In this document: positions 1 through 9,900 of the stretch, in pieces
How the letters are laid out: every line of letters starts with the position of its first letter
How positions within the stretch are numbered: the first letter of the stretch is position 1
Source: Yponomeuta sedellus
Taxonomy: Eukaryota > Arthropoda > Insecta > Lepidoptera > Yponomeutidae
Reading direction: 5' to 3'
Assembly (NCBI GenBank): GCA_934045075.1
Contig: OW203723.1
Coordinates: 18,646,035-18,710,034 of the forward strand
Length of the DNA: 64,000 nucleotides
The notes under the pieces: model-generated
What the model was told of the DNA's origin: nothing
Databases searched by the model: none
Seen by the model: the letters and a program-made list of their open reading frames with translations, nothing else
Position numbers and translations under genes: made by a program

Positions 1-52
1 GGGAGGAGCTCAAGAAAAATAATGATTTAATCTTACTTTTCGCTGTCGCGCA

Positions 53-60
53 TATAAAAG
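53..60 (+). promoter_or_regulatory. TATA-box candidate at left edge
   Basis: A TATAAAAG motif sits in the context CGCGCATATAAAAGCGG, followed by GC-rich sequence. The same core context (TCATATAAAAGCGGG) precedes the Spot14-like gene near 14627. No coding exon could be tied to it, so it may belong to a 5' non-coding exon of a gene or to an old duplicated promoter. Weak call because it rests on one motif plus the similarity. Confidence 0.25.
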
Positions 61-206
61 CGGTTGAGGGCGGGCGCGGTCGCTCGGGGTGGCAGAATCG
101 TTTTTAATCTTTGCTTTGTAAAGGTGATTATGAAGGATTATAGGTTTGGAAGTATGGCTGAAATTTCTTGGCCGAGGGCCCCGTATTTTTTGGGGGGTTG
201 CGGTCG

Positions 207-223
207 CCCCCCCCCCCCCCCCC
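207..223. repeat. Poly-C homopolymer (17 C)
   Basis: An uninterrupted run of 17 cytosines lies in an otherwise AT-rich stretch. Its length is likely to be uncertain in any read-based assembly. Confidence 0.9.
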
Positions 224-984
224 TCGGTTCTGCTCAACTTTTCCGTATTCTAAACTCATCAAAGAGCAGCTTTATTTTGTTTTGTGCTGCGATCAACGGT
301 CTTAGACGGTCGTTTTAATACTTCAGAATCATCATGATTAGCTTTTAGTAGGAAATGCAATGCAATTATTACGTATATGAACTTGGCTAAGTGGCAATTT
401 GTTCAACACCTCTTAAGCCTCAAGGAAGCGAGTGATTTTGTCATCCTACGTGACCAGATCAGGTTTGTCGCCAGCACATCTTCAGAGACTTTAACCTACC
501 TAGCTTACCAGCGGAAAATGGACCCAACCACTTCAGGATTGTGCACAAAATTGTGTGAATAGGTCTTGTAATAGTTACGTTGCTTTTGAATTTATATTTT
601 AAAATCTCCTCCTACCAGACGGTGAGTGGCTCGGTGAAACGAAAACTTTTACAGTGAATACATAAATATTCTATAAAACACTCTTCCTATGTACTATGTA
701 CATTAATAAACTTAGTTTTACAGGAAAAAAAGCCGCTACTTACGATCGCTACGCGGTTTCGTAGCACATTCGTAGTACTCTACATCGTAGCCGTTCAAAG
801 TTATCGGAAAAATGCGCATCATCATTCCTACAGTGTCATACTTTTAACAACTTAAACAGTCATAGGACCCACGAACTAGGTTTTATATTGGCTTTTAGAT
901 CCCTACAGATAGGCTTAGAGAAGTGTAAAAAATAACTTAGACAGCTACCAACTATGTAACAGTCCACTTAATTATGCCGCTTGA

Positions 985-1335
985 TCTAAGCGGGACGGGT
1001 GGCGGCGCGGTGTAGGGAGGGGCGTCTCATCTCAATCGCAAATCGGCCATCTTGCCCCCCAAGATCGGCGATCCCCGCGTCCGCGCACTCCCCCGCGTCC
1101 ATTATACTTTTTAAGCCCCAATCTCGTTCATTTAAACGGTTGGCTTTAGATGGCAATCGCATTTTTCCACTGCAGGTCACGTCTCAAGCCGGGAGACGAA
1201 CTCGAGGGCTTAAATCAACAAAAGAAAATAATAAGATTCGTTCAAATTAAAAGTGTAACGTCGCGGGTGAACCGGGCGGCCGCCGGCGCGGGTAATCCCC
1301 GCCCCGCTCTTCATTAGGCGGGCGGGCTCAGGGAA
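985..1335. other. GC-rich, CpG-dense block
   Basis: This block is clearly more GC- and CpG-rich than its surroundings and includes a GCGGCCGC site near 1278 and several CGCG steps. Short open frames on both strands carry no family signature that I recognise. It could be a promoter or 5' exon of an unseen gene. I see no TATA box, start or splice signal that decides it. Confidence 0.45.
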
Positions 1336-1874
1336 CGCTTAAAAACCTCCGCTTGGAAATTTTTCTTTATTCATAACTGGGATTAAGACAAATGCAAATG
1401 AAGCAAGGCGACGGGTAGCTACTTAGCTGTGTCAACAGCGTCTCTTTCCCAATTCTTTGGGGAAGTCTTCTTTCCGCGCAATTTTTTCCGAAATGTTTGG
1501 CACACGTGTCACGGTTCACATTCTTTTCAATTAAAAATTCTGATGCTAAATAATGTAAGCAAATTGTATATTATAAGTGCGAATCTTTAATGCGATGGCT
1601 CAATGTTATTCAAAAAGAGAAGGGAGGTCTTTCTTATAATTTGTGTTCTATGTAATGTTCTATGGTTGTGCGATATAAGCTCACAATCATTAAGCAAAAA
1701 AAAAAGATTACTGGAATGTTTATACTTTTGTTACCAATTCACAATGGCAGTTGTAAATCGCCTACACTAACAGGTAAATTTATATTTCGCCGAGGTCACT
1801 CAAAGGAGTTAGGTTCTTCCTATTACCTTCTCACACCAACCCAAAGATTCGAGGTTCAAAGGTTTGAGTACTGA

Positions 1875-1927
1875 TCGTGAACCGCGATGAGTATAGCCTC
1901 GTACTCCATACTCACCGCGATTCACGA
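1875..1927. repeat. Imperfect inverted repeat, 20-bp arms
   Basis: Arms 1875-1894 and 1908-1927 are reverse complements with two mismatches around a 13-nt spacer. It would fold as a hairpin. It lies just upstream of a tRNA-headed SINE copy and has no recognisable family. Confidence 0.7.
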
Positions 1928-1960
1928 TGAGTATACGAACCTATGCTTCGGGTAGGTTTT

Positions 1961-2265
1961 CAATTGTCCTTAGCACGGGTTAGTGCATTAAAAATAATAT
2001 AATCATGTGGGTACAGCGATATCATTCCGATGTAAAACCTAACTGCAAAGTAGGTACTCGGGGCTGCAAGTGATGCAAATTACTTCAGCCAGATGTCGCT
2101 GCCTGTACGTAATACAGAGAATATTGTAAAGAGATTCGAAATTTCACTGATGCCGGTGAGTCGCCCATTAGCTCAGTTGGAAAGAGCGCTGGCACGGATA
2201 GCCAGAGAGTTCGAATCCCGGCCTGGGTGGAATTTTTAGCCTCTAAATAGGTTTTTAAAATAGGT
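1961..2265 (+). mobile_element. tRNA-headed SINE family T, copy 1
   Basis: About 300 bp matching the unit that is tandemly repeated at 57674-58625. It contains the tRNA-like core at about 2164-2228 with an A-box-like TTAGCTCAGTTGG and a B box GTTCGAATCCC, then the conserved tail with GCCTCTAAATAGGTTTTTAA. The order in this family is: TTAGCACGGGTTAGTGCATT, a unique body, the tRNA-like part, then the tail. This copy is diverged from the tandem ones and lacks a few bases in the T-arm region. Confidence 0.75.
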
Positions 2266-2275
2266 TTCAAGAGGT

Positions 2276-3534
2276 TTGAGGAAGAACCAAACCCCTTTTA
2301 GCGACCGCGGTGAAATGTAACATTGACTATTAGTGTTTGCAATCCATTTAATTAACTTTGTAAATCAACATCCAAATCAGCTATTATTAAACCTTCTGGA
2401 ATTCTATTAATCAGGATTCGCATTCAACTATAAGTAAACTGTTGTCGATCACAAATTTCAAAGCGTTCTTAAAACAAGCCTAAAATCTTAATTGTACCAA
2501 ATTCATAGCAAAACAAAGCACAGGTTTGCCGATAATAGCTTCCGAGTAGGTATTGTTGGCAACGACTCTTGTACAGAGGGCTAGGGCAGAAAGAAACAGA
2601 CGTTTTTCTCCATTGACGTAGCCGCCTCAAATTTAAAATAAAGGTCCGTGGCGCTGTTAGGTTTTGTATGGAATCAGGCGTTACTTTGCGGAAATCCATA
2701 ATAGCATTAAAATAAGAAAATTACGTTGCTAAATTCCGCCAAAAATCTCACAAGCACCATGCGGTTAGTTAATGCACCGCCCTCCCTCGTACTTTTTCAA
2801 GCATAAGCAAGATAAGAACACCACCACCGACGACAGCAATAGTTGTGTGAGAAAATACGTGACGCGTTTCGCCTCTAACACAAGGCATCCTCAGGCTCAC
2901 AAATGCAAGTGCATGGTGCATGAGGGATTTTTGGCGGAATTTAGCAAAGTAATTTTCTCATTTTAATCCTGTTAGGTTTCCAAAACAACAGGGCTTTATA
3001 CAGCAAGTACCTAAATAATTTGAACGCACTCACCAAATAAATATTTCGATCATACTACTAACCTAGAAAAAAAATTAAACTTTAAGAGATAAATACTTCC
3101 CAAAATAAAGATTCAAACACCCAAAAACGATAAAACATCACCAAATTTTGCGGTAACAATACTGCGGAATGTTTATAGACGTAATTCGGTGAGAACCGTT
3201 TTGTTATTGCTTATTTTTCGATTTTTATCATTTGATTCATTACGTAAGAATCAAATGTTTGTCAATAAACGGAGCGTTGAACCAAGTTCGATTACTGAAA
3301 TTTGAACTCTCTTTTTTGAAAACTGAATACGTAGGTTAGAAAAATATTCTATTGTATCTGGACGCGAAACGCCAAAAGGACTTCTGGTGACATCTAGTTT
3401 CCACGCTCGTAGAGCGATATCAGGCCAAGTCATTTATTTGTTCATCCCGTCTTACGGTTTATGCGGGCCGCAACTCTTTAGCGAGCACCCAGCTTCGATA
3501 GGGATGCACCGGAATAAAGAAAACACATAGATGA
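2276..3534. other. Unassigned intergenic DNA
   Basis: AT-rich sequence without a convincing exon, RNA gene or repeat that I can name. The short open frames here (up to 76 codons) have no family signature. Confidence 0.5.
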
Positions 3535-3730
3535 CTTTCAACGCATTGGAGTTTTTGTCCATTTTTTCTCCAAAATTATCTAGATTTTGAAATGGACACC
3601 TAGATTGAATTGTAACGTTCATTAAGCCGAAGTTTCTGCGCTACTTTGAATACAACCATTTCATTTCTTTTCAATTCTTTTTTTACTTGACCTTTTTGTG
3701 TCAAATGACTGGGGAGTTCATAAAATATTC
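3535..3730 (+). repeat. Dispersed repeat R (copy interrupted at its right end)
   Basis: Shares long blocks with 52480-52645, 38275-38400, 36805-36930, 37060-37180 and 37575-37700, recognisable by TTTTGAAATGGACACCTAG and GTAACGTTCATTAAG. In the 52.5-kb copy this repeat runs directly into a 5S-SINE fragment. Here the join is interrupted by the insertion at 3731-4380. Coding content was not seen. Confidence 0.7.
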
Positions 3731-4380
3731 TTTTTAATACAGTTGCTCAAAAAGTGGCGTATTGCAGGGACATATAGCGTGCGGGATGTGGGCTATTACA
3801 CACTCGTGCTTTTTTTTTTACCTTTCCCGCACTAGTGCGTTCTCTTTTCCAACTGTCAAAATAATGTCTATTAAAAAGAAAAACCAACCATGAAGTTTTT
3901 ACTAAAAAAAATCATAGAAGTTTTTATGATTCATGCAAATACTTATATTTTTAAAAAGAAGCTACCTACTAATTTGTTTCTATATCAGATTTAATGATTT
4001 GATTGAATGAGTTAGGTTAGGTTTGATTTCATTTCATCTCATTAAATTTCATTATCATTTCATATCAACAAAAAAATTCTACTGAAGACTTGACTGTTCC
4101 CTTTGCCTACCAGAATGGGTGAAGAAAAAAAAAATTCTGCTTATATTCTTTTACCGTTTTATGTTCTGTGGTTGGCGCCATTTTCCAAATATATTTTTTT
4201 TATTAAATTGCTTCATTTTTTCGAAACCGTATTAAAAATAGTCGTTCAATACACGTGCGGAACCGTCATCGAAACTTGTTCCGACTGTCAACCCTCACCT
4301 TCGGCTGCGCCTCGGCTCGGGTAGACATTTGTCGGAACTCTTTGCAATGACAGCCTTTCCGCACTTGTAATGAAATATAC
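3731..4380. mobile_element. 650-bp insertion with 5-bp duplication TATTC
   Basis: Comparison with the uninterrupted copy near 52640 shows 650 extra bases. They are bounded by TATTC at 3726-3730 and again at 4381-4385. The insert starts with TTTTTAATAC and ends with GAAATATAC, so it has no obvious terminal inverted repeats. The T-run at the left would fit a retro-inserted element on the minus strand. The class is unknown. Confidence 0.6.
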
Positions 4381-4383
4381 TAT

Positions 4384-4512
4384 TCTCGACTGGTCGATAT
4401 CAACCCTTAAAGTCCCCTCTGCTGGGGCACGGGTCTCTTCCTGAATCGCAGGAAATTTAAGCCATACTCCAGGGCCAAGTCCGGGTCGGTGGTTGGTCTC
4501 GTCTGGTATATC
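4384..4512 (-). mobile_element. 5S-SINE family S, 3' fragment
   Basis: Matches the 3' end of the 5S-headed SINE described at 59283-59651, here lacking the head. The recognisable block is CTGCTGGGGCACGGGTCTC followed by the GCCATACTCCA and GGCCAAGTCCGGGT parts. The flanks GACTGGTCGATATCAACC and GGTGGTTGGTCTCGTC are shared with the copy at 52650-52775, so both descend from one composite. Confidence 0.75.
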
Positions 4513-5019
4513 ACCATTTTGGACACGATCATGACTTGACACACTGCCGCGTGTCTAGATATAACATCGATAAGTATAAATACCCCCTTAGAACATCCCT
4601 AGAAAACCATTTCGCCCCCGTCTCGGTTTATATTTTTATTCAGAATTTATATCTGGCAGCGGAATCCCACATTATTGTCTTTGAGCATTTATTTTCCGAT
4701 GGGCATTAAAAGGAAAACCCTTTCCTTGAAGAGGTTATTTCATTTTAGCTTTAGGTTTAGAGCCGCTTTGCAAAGCTCCGTTATTGCGGCCCCACTCAAC
4801 CGAATAAATTAATTTTCTCTATTATTTTATACCTACTGTTGTCCTGTTGTTTTATTTTGCGGTACTTTGGTTTTCAGATAGAAGAAATTTAGTAGTTTAC
4901 TGACCGGTGAAGCCATCCCGAAATTTATTAGACAAAAAAAGTTTTTTACTTTTTATACTTTCAGTCGGTTATGTTATACCTGTGGTTTTATCTATTTTGT
5001 TGAATTCAATTTTAACCGC

Positions 5020-5270
5020 TTTCCGTGGGCACGTCTCCGTTCGCAAGGCACGTTAATCCGCTGGTGCCGGCTGTCATGTAATGGCAGTCGTTAACCCATG
5101 TCAGAAGCCTTTTAGGCGGCTTGATAACTTCTGACAGTAAGGCCTGCCATTGTCTTACAATACTCCACCAACCCGGACTTGGCCGCCGTGGTGGATTATG
5201 GCCTAACCTTCCTGCGATGCAGGAAGAGACCCGTGCCCCAGCAGTGGAGGCATACAACGGTTGATATTGA
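5020..5270 (+). mobile_element. 5S-SINE family S, 5'-truncated copy
   Basis: Carries the body from the CGCAAGGCACGTTAA block to the 3' end (CCCCAGCAGTGGAGGCATAC, then GGTTGAT). The 5S-like head is missing, as expected for a 5'-truncated retroposed copy. Confidence 0.75.
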
Positions 5271-6819
5271 AGATAGGAATATTATTTATACCCCAGCAGC
5301 CGTTACGTTAGGGACATACAGTTGGGTTGATATCAAATATAAATTATGAGTTAACCAAACTGTTAGTATCGTTTGCTTTTACCTACCTGCTTAGGTACGT
5401 TGCTAGTGATTCGAATAAAAAACCAATCAACACTAACGAAAATATATTCGAATCGATAGATTTAGTTACAGGGAATTCCATATTTTATTTGTAAAACCTC
5501 TATCGTGTTAAGAATATTCAAACCGGCTGAAAACGTACAAAAAGAAAGTCAAAAAAGGCTTATTTCTCATAATTTTTTAAAATGGTTCCACTTGCCAGTC
5601 AAACTGTATCGATGCCCTTGGAGTAAGCAAGAAAGCTTAAGTCGATCCCACTAAACTAAAAGTCAAAAGTAAATTCCATAAAAACGCTTTTAAAACAGAA
5701 TTTGTGGACGAAATCCCTCTTACAAACCAGCTTAAACTCCATCTTTAGTGAGTTTTATGGAATCAAATTTTTATAATTAAGACAGAAAGATTTTTTAATT
5801 AAAATAAACGTTAAGCCCCTCAAAGCCCTGATCAAATCGGTGAAAATCGTCGCATTTTGTTTACACACTTGTTCATGACCCTTCGCTGCACTGCCCGCGT
5901 AGGCATGATCTGCTGCGATATGATAGTATGGAGTCTTATTGGAATTATAGTTATAACAAAATTTTATCCGCCATCAATTTTATTGAGTACCTATTTTCTA
6001 TTGCATAAAGGTCCATTTGTTCTTAAGTTGTTTGTTATCGATAAATCAATTCACTACTCCTCTTCAATCCAATTCACTTATGGATTACTCAATAAATTCC
6101 TTAAGTAAGTTCTCCAACATACAGGACATAGGCCCTCCCTTAAGGCACGCCACTTCAGTTGTTTTTTTTTTCATACTGCACTTTATACCTTGAGTAGGAG
6201 AATAAGTTAGAAAGATTTAGACAAAATTGACGAAACTTGCGGGTGTATTTTGTATTTAATAAATCTATTAGTTTTGTTTTAATATTTGTATTGTTTGTGA
6301 ATATTTTATATGTTTTAGCTAAAATAGATATTTAATGATGAAAAACAAGTTGTTGACTAATAACGGCGATGAAAACAAAACAGTTTTTATTCTAATGCTA
6401 AACACCTTGTTGAAAACGTTGAACAATAAAATCTGGAAAAGTTATTTGCACAAGGAGTTTGTATGTAATGTGAACGTTTGTGAGTTTGTATCGAGTATTT
6501 TTGGGAAGGAGGTTGTATAGCATGATATGGAAGTTGGATTAAACACCAAAATAGTGACAAGACAAACAGCTGGGAATCAAATATAACGATTCGTTGGTAT
6601 CGTACCGAACGTTATTTTTTTGCGGAGCATAGCTTTGAGTAATGAGGTCTATCGATATGTAGTTTGTCGGGATGAGTATATGTACTGTCGATATTTTGCC
6701 TTTGTACCTTTTCTGTTCCAATTTCGTGAAAAAATAAATAAACGGATTTTTAATATTTCATATATTTTGGCGAGAGCTCCATTTAGAGCGGCAATGGTAT
6801 AAATAATATTCTTATTTTC
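5271..6819. other. Unassigned intergenic DNA
   Basis: No exon, RNA gene or repeat that I can name. The longest open frames (83, 61 and 60 codons) look random: no conserved motif, no splice context, AT-driven composition. Confidence 0.5.
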
Positions 6820-7110
6820 GATATCAACCTTTGTATGTCCCCACTGCTGGGGCACGGGTCTCTTCCTGCATCGCAGGAAGGTTAGGCCATACTCCACCTC
6901 GGGGGCCAACTCCGGGTTGTTGGAGGATTGTAAGACAGTGGCTGGACTTACTTTCAGAAGTTATCGAGCCGCCCATTAGGCCTCTGACATGGCTTAACGA
7001 CTGCCATTACACATGACAGCCGGCACCAACGGCTAAACGTGCCTTGTGAAGCACGAGTGATTCAAGTGACTGATTCCAATCACTCGGTTCGCCAAGGTCA
7101 CGAGCGCTTC
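6820..7110 (-). mobile_element. 5S-SINE family S copy with deleted head core
   Basis: Runs from the family 3' end (GATATCAACCTTTGTATGTC on this strand) to the 5' terminal block CACTCGGTTCGCC...GAGCGC. The part equivalent to the 5S C-box region, intact at 59541-59600, is missing, so this copy has both ends but an internal deletion. Confidence 0.8.
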
Positions 7111-7164
7111 CCCACTTTTTAGAGGTTAAATGGTATAAATAGGATTCTTATTTTTGTTATCGTT

Positions 7165-7275
7165 TTCGTTATCAAGCCTTGTATGTCCCCACTGCTGGGG
7201 CACGGGTCTCTTCCTGCAACGCAGGAAGGTTAGGCCATACCTACTCCACCACAGGGGCCAAGTCCGGGTCGGAAG
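7165..7275 (-). mobile_element. 5S-SINE family S, 3' fragment
   Basis: A second copy in the same orientation, 55 bp beyond the previous one. It holds only the 3' third (CTGCTGGGGCACGGGTCTC to TCCGGGTCGG). Confidence 0.75.
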
Positions 7276-7558
7276 TATTCTTATTTTATCGCACTTAAAA
7301 AACCAAGGTACCTATTGATCGCAATCTCGACATGAATACCTTTCACACTAGCCCAGCTCCCACGTGTCTATCCCATTTGGCGGGCTAATTTGATTAGCGG
7401 CGGCAAGCCACTCGATGGGATGACCGGCAAACTTTGTACACAGAAATCCTTTTCCCGTGATGCATGTGAAATGTTTGCTTACTGAATATCCGCGTGAGGA
7501 TGTCTGTGTCTAGACTGGACAAAATGGGGGTTTGATCTAATAAATGCCTACTTGATGT

Positions 7559-8872
7559 AGTCCAGTTACAAAACTGGCTAGTTTGCCAAAATCCAACTTC
7601 GAGAAAAGTAGAAAAAACTATACTGAGATATCTGTGGACAACAAAAGCACAAAACCTGTGGCAGATCGTTGTCTATGGGATTAAATTAAAGAAAACAATA
7701 AGTGTTCATTGTTTTATTAACAAGTTTTATTAAAAAATGAGATCAAAAATTACAAATAACCAGTTTTGCAAGTTGACGACCTAAGTAACTAGTTTTGCTA
7801 CAGTAATGAATTGACTTAGCTAGTGTTGGCACAGTGTCAAACTAGTATAGCCAATTTTGCAATAGCATAGTCACACCTGTTAAACATTCAAATTCTGACA
7901 TCACTTATTTCTTCCATAAGAGTATTCTCATCATCAGTTTCCGTTGAAGAATGAGTCTGAGTTGAGTCTGAGATGTCATTGGGTTGGCCAGCGTCTGTAG
8001 CTAAGAGATTTAAGAAAAAATTAAGAAACTCTCGGTTACGCCATTCAATGCCAAAATGTTTGACCAGCAATTTATTAATGTCCTGTAACTTAGCAGATTT
8101 GACTTCAGCTCCAACATTTAACTTGGTTGGTTCAATATCACTAGCTGTTTTACCAGTCTTGAATACATTACCAAAGATGATAGTGTCGGCAACGTAATTG
8201 GGTTCTCCTTTTACAGCAACCCGGTTGTTGCGGTCTTTTCTGATAATAAACCTTTTCGACAAATTAAATTGAAAATGCCAGGAGCCAGGGATCTTCAAAA
8301 CTGATTTTACACTGCTTTTCCAGTCATAAAAGTCGAAGTCTTGACCCAACCTTAAAACAGTTCCAAAACCGCGAAAAGTTTCGTAATACTCATCAGGAGT
8401 TAAAATAATTTCTTTTTGCCTGATTTGCCTTTCAATATTACCAAACACCCTATCAGGGGGTAAGAAAGAATGTCCGACTATGGGAAAATAAATCGTGATT
8501 TTTTGAAATAAAGCGTAATATTTAGCAGTCGATCGAGATCACGAGTTTGCAATAAAACAAAAACAGCAGGACTATACCTGTCTAAAAAAAACCGTTAATT
8601 ATAGGCATAATGGAGGCAAATGCAAATAAACAATACCAACATAACGACTTTTGCAAGAGTATAAGCTAAGTAGTGACTTTTGCCGGTGGACGTTTTGTGA
8701 ACTAGCCAGTTTTGCAGAAGTCGCACATATTTATCTCTAAATTACAGGCAAACGAGCCAGTTCTGTTGCATGTTTCAAATATTAAATGGCGCCTTTTTAT
8801 GAGCAGTTTCAAATTCGCGCCCTAATTCAAATCCGGTAAAAAAGTCAAATAGCGGTGTTTGCAAGTGGACTA
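7559..8872 (-). mobile_element. Degraded DNA transposon with DUF7869-like ORF
   Basis: Candidate inverted ends are TA-GTCCAGTTACAAAAC at 7557-7572 and the complement of GTTTGCAAGTGGAC-TA at 8859-8874, agreeing at about 14 of 16 positions, with TA as possible target duplication. Between each end and the single ORF lie about 330 bp carrying repeated variants of a motif like CTAGCCAGTTTTGCA (near 7575, 7760, 7790, 7850, 8650, 8680, 8705, 8758), which look like sub-terminal repeats. The ORF in the middle is the C-terminal piece of a DUF7869-like protein. I infer an internally deleted, non-autonomous transposon copy. The ends and superfamily are not proven. Confidence 0.5.
7888..8545 (-). pseudogene. 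DUF7869-like protein, C-terminal fragment
   Basis: On the minus strand an open frame runs from just after a stop codon near 8545 to a stop at 7888, about 218 codons with no natural start codon at its 5' end. Near its N-terminus it reads IVGHSFLPPDRVFG, a motif I recall from the C-terminal part of DUF7869 proteins, a large arthropod/cnidarian group often found in repeats. Further on come DWKSSV, PGSWHFQFN and VKHFGIEWR blocks and an acidic, Ser/Thr-rich tail. The upstream half with the expected GQNKN-type motif is absent, so this is a fragment. Whether DUF7869 is a DDE-type transposase domain is my inference; family assignment is from memory. Confidence 0.5.
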
Positions 8873-8925
8873 CTCCTAACAGTTAACACGTTTTTTTAAT
8901 TATTATTATTTTTATATAACGCTAC

Positions 8926-9178
8926 GCAGGGCACAGGCCTATCAGTGAGATGGGGTTAATCATCTGGCGTGAACTTCGCTGATTGGCCATTTCAAGCACT
9001 GAGGTATGTGAACATCTCAGATATTCAGGTTTCCTCAAGATGTTTTATCTTTTCTGCGATGCGATTGGTGTTACCTACTACTACAACTTTGCAAATGTAC
9101 GTAACTCAGAAAACAAAGCACATTGCGGGATTGAAACCCACGACCTCCCGTAAGTGAGGATGGGTGCTACCCTCACCC
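8926..9178 (-). mobile_element. Degraded tRNA-headed SINE
   Basis: Contains CAGGTTTCCTCAAGATGTTTT, TGCAAATGTACGTAACT and GGGATTGAAACCCACGACCT in the order seen in the clearer copies at 23325-23692 and 61620-61860. On the minus strand the right end is the remnant tRNA-like head. Strongly diverged. Confidence 0.55.
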
Positions 9179-9274
9179 TTACAAAACTATGAAATGTTAC
9201 AAAAAGATTCCGAAGTAGTACCTAACATGTTTTTACTTATTCTTAACATTGTTAATTTTTTATCTAATTTTGTA

Positions 9275-9900
9275 TTAAGATTAGATTAGATTAGAACTCT
9301 TTATTGTACACACCAGAAAACAAAATACATAAAAAGGCTTACACATCTAAGCTATTGCCGTATACAATTGGCGGTCTTATCGCTAAAAGCGATCTCTTCC
9401 AGACAACCTTGGGATGGATAGAACTGAAAGATGAAGAGAGTAGGTAGGTAGGTGTACATACAACTAATATTCATATATATTTAATAAAATACATAAACTA
9501 GGCCATATATATAATATTATTAATGTATAAATTATACAAACATACATAATTATATAGTTATAATATAATAATACATACATTTTATATGAAATCAAACAAC
9601 AACGAAAACTTACTATGATTAGGTACTATGTTGATTGAACATTACACGTCTTCAGCGAGATAGTGAGACTTTACCAGTCCTTTGAAGATAGGAAGGGACT
9701 TTGCTTTTCGCACTTCTTCTGGCAAAGCATTCCACAGTCGAGCAGATTGCACAGAGAAAGAGGAGTCGTAGAAATTGGTGCGGTGGCATGGGATTTTAAG
9801 GAGTAGAGTTTGGGATGAGCGAAGAGTCGGACGAGCAAATCGCTCTTTGAGGTAGGATGGGGTAGCTGGATAGAGTAGAGAAGAAACACTAAGTGTCATT
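9275..9900 (-). mobile_element. 5'-truncated non-LTR retrotransposon (LINE)
   Basis: Minus-strand element: coding remnant at 9642-9899 followed by about 350 bp of 3' UTR with the TGTCTGGAAGAGATC block, a CAATAAAGAGTTC-type end and a (TCTAA)n tail at the left. The same 3' UTR, with other tail repeats, recurs at 17822, 19600, 22015, 47508, 48395, 48900, 50890 and 62150. Confidence 0.75.
9642..9899 (-). pseudogene. LINE reverse transcriptase, C-terminal remnant
   Basis: About 85 residues ending at a stop. The segment SARLWNALPEEVRKAKSL followed by IFKGLVKSHYL is typical of the very C-terminus of Jockey/CR1-type non-LTR reverse transcriptase polyproteins. RT and endonuclease domains upstream are missing, so this is a 5'-truncated dead copy. 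Clade assignment is from the motif only. Confidence 0.65.
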
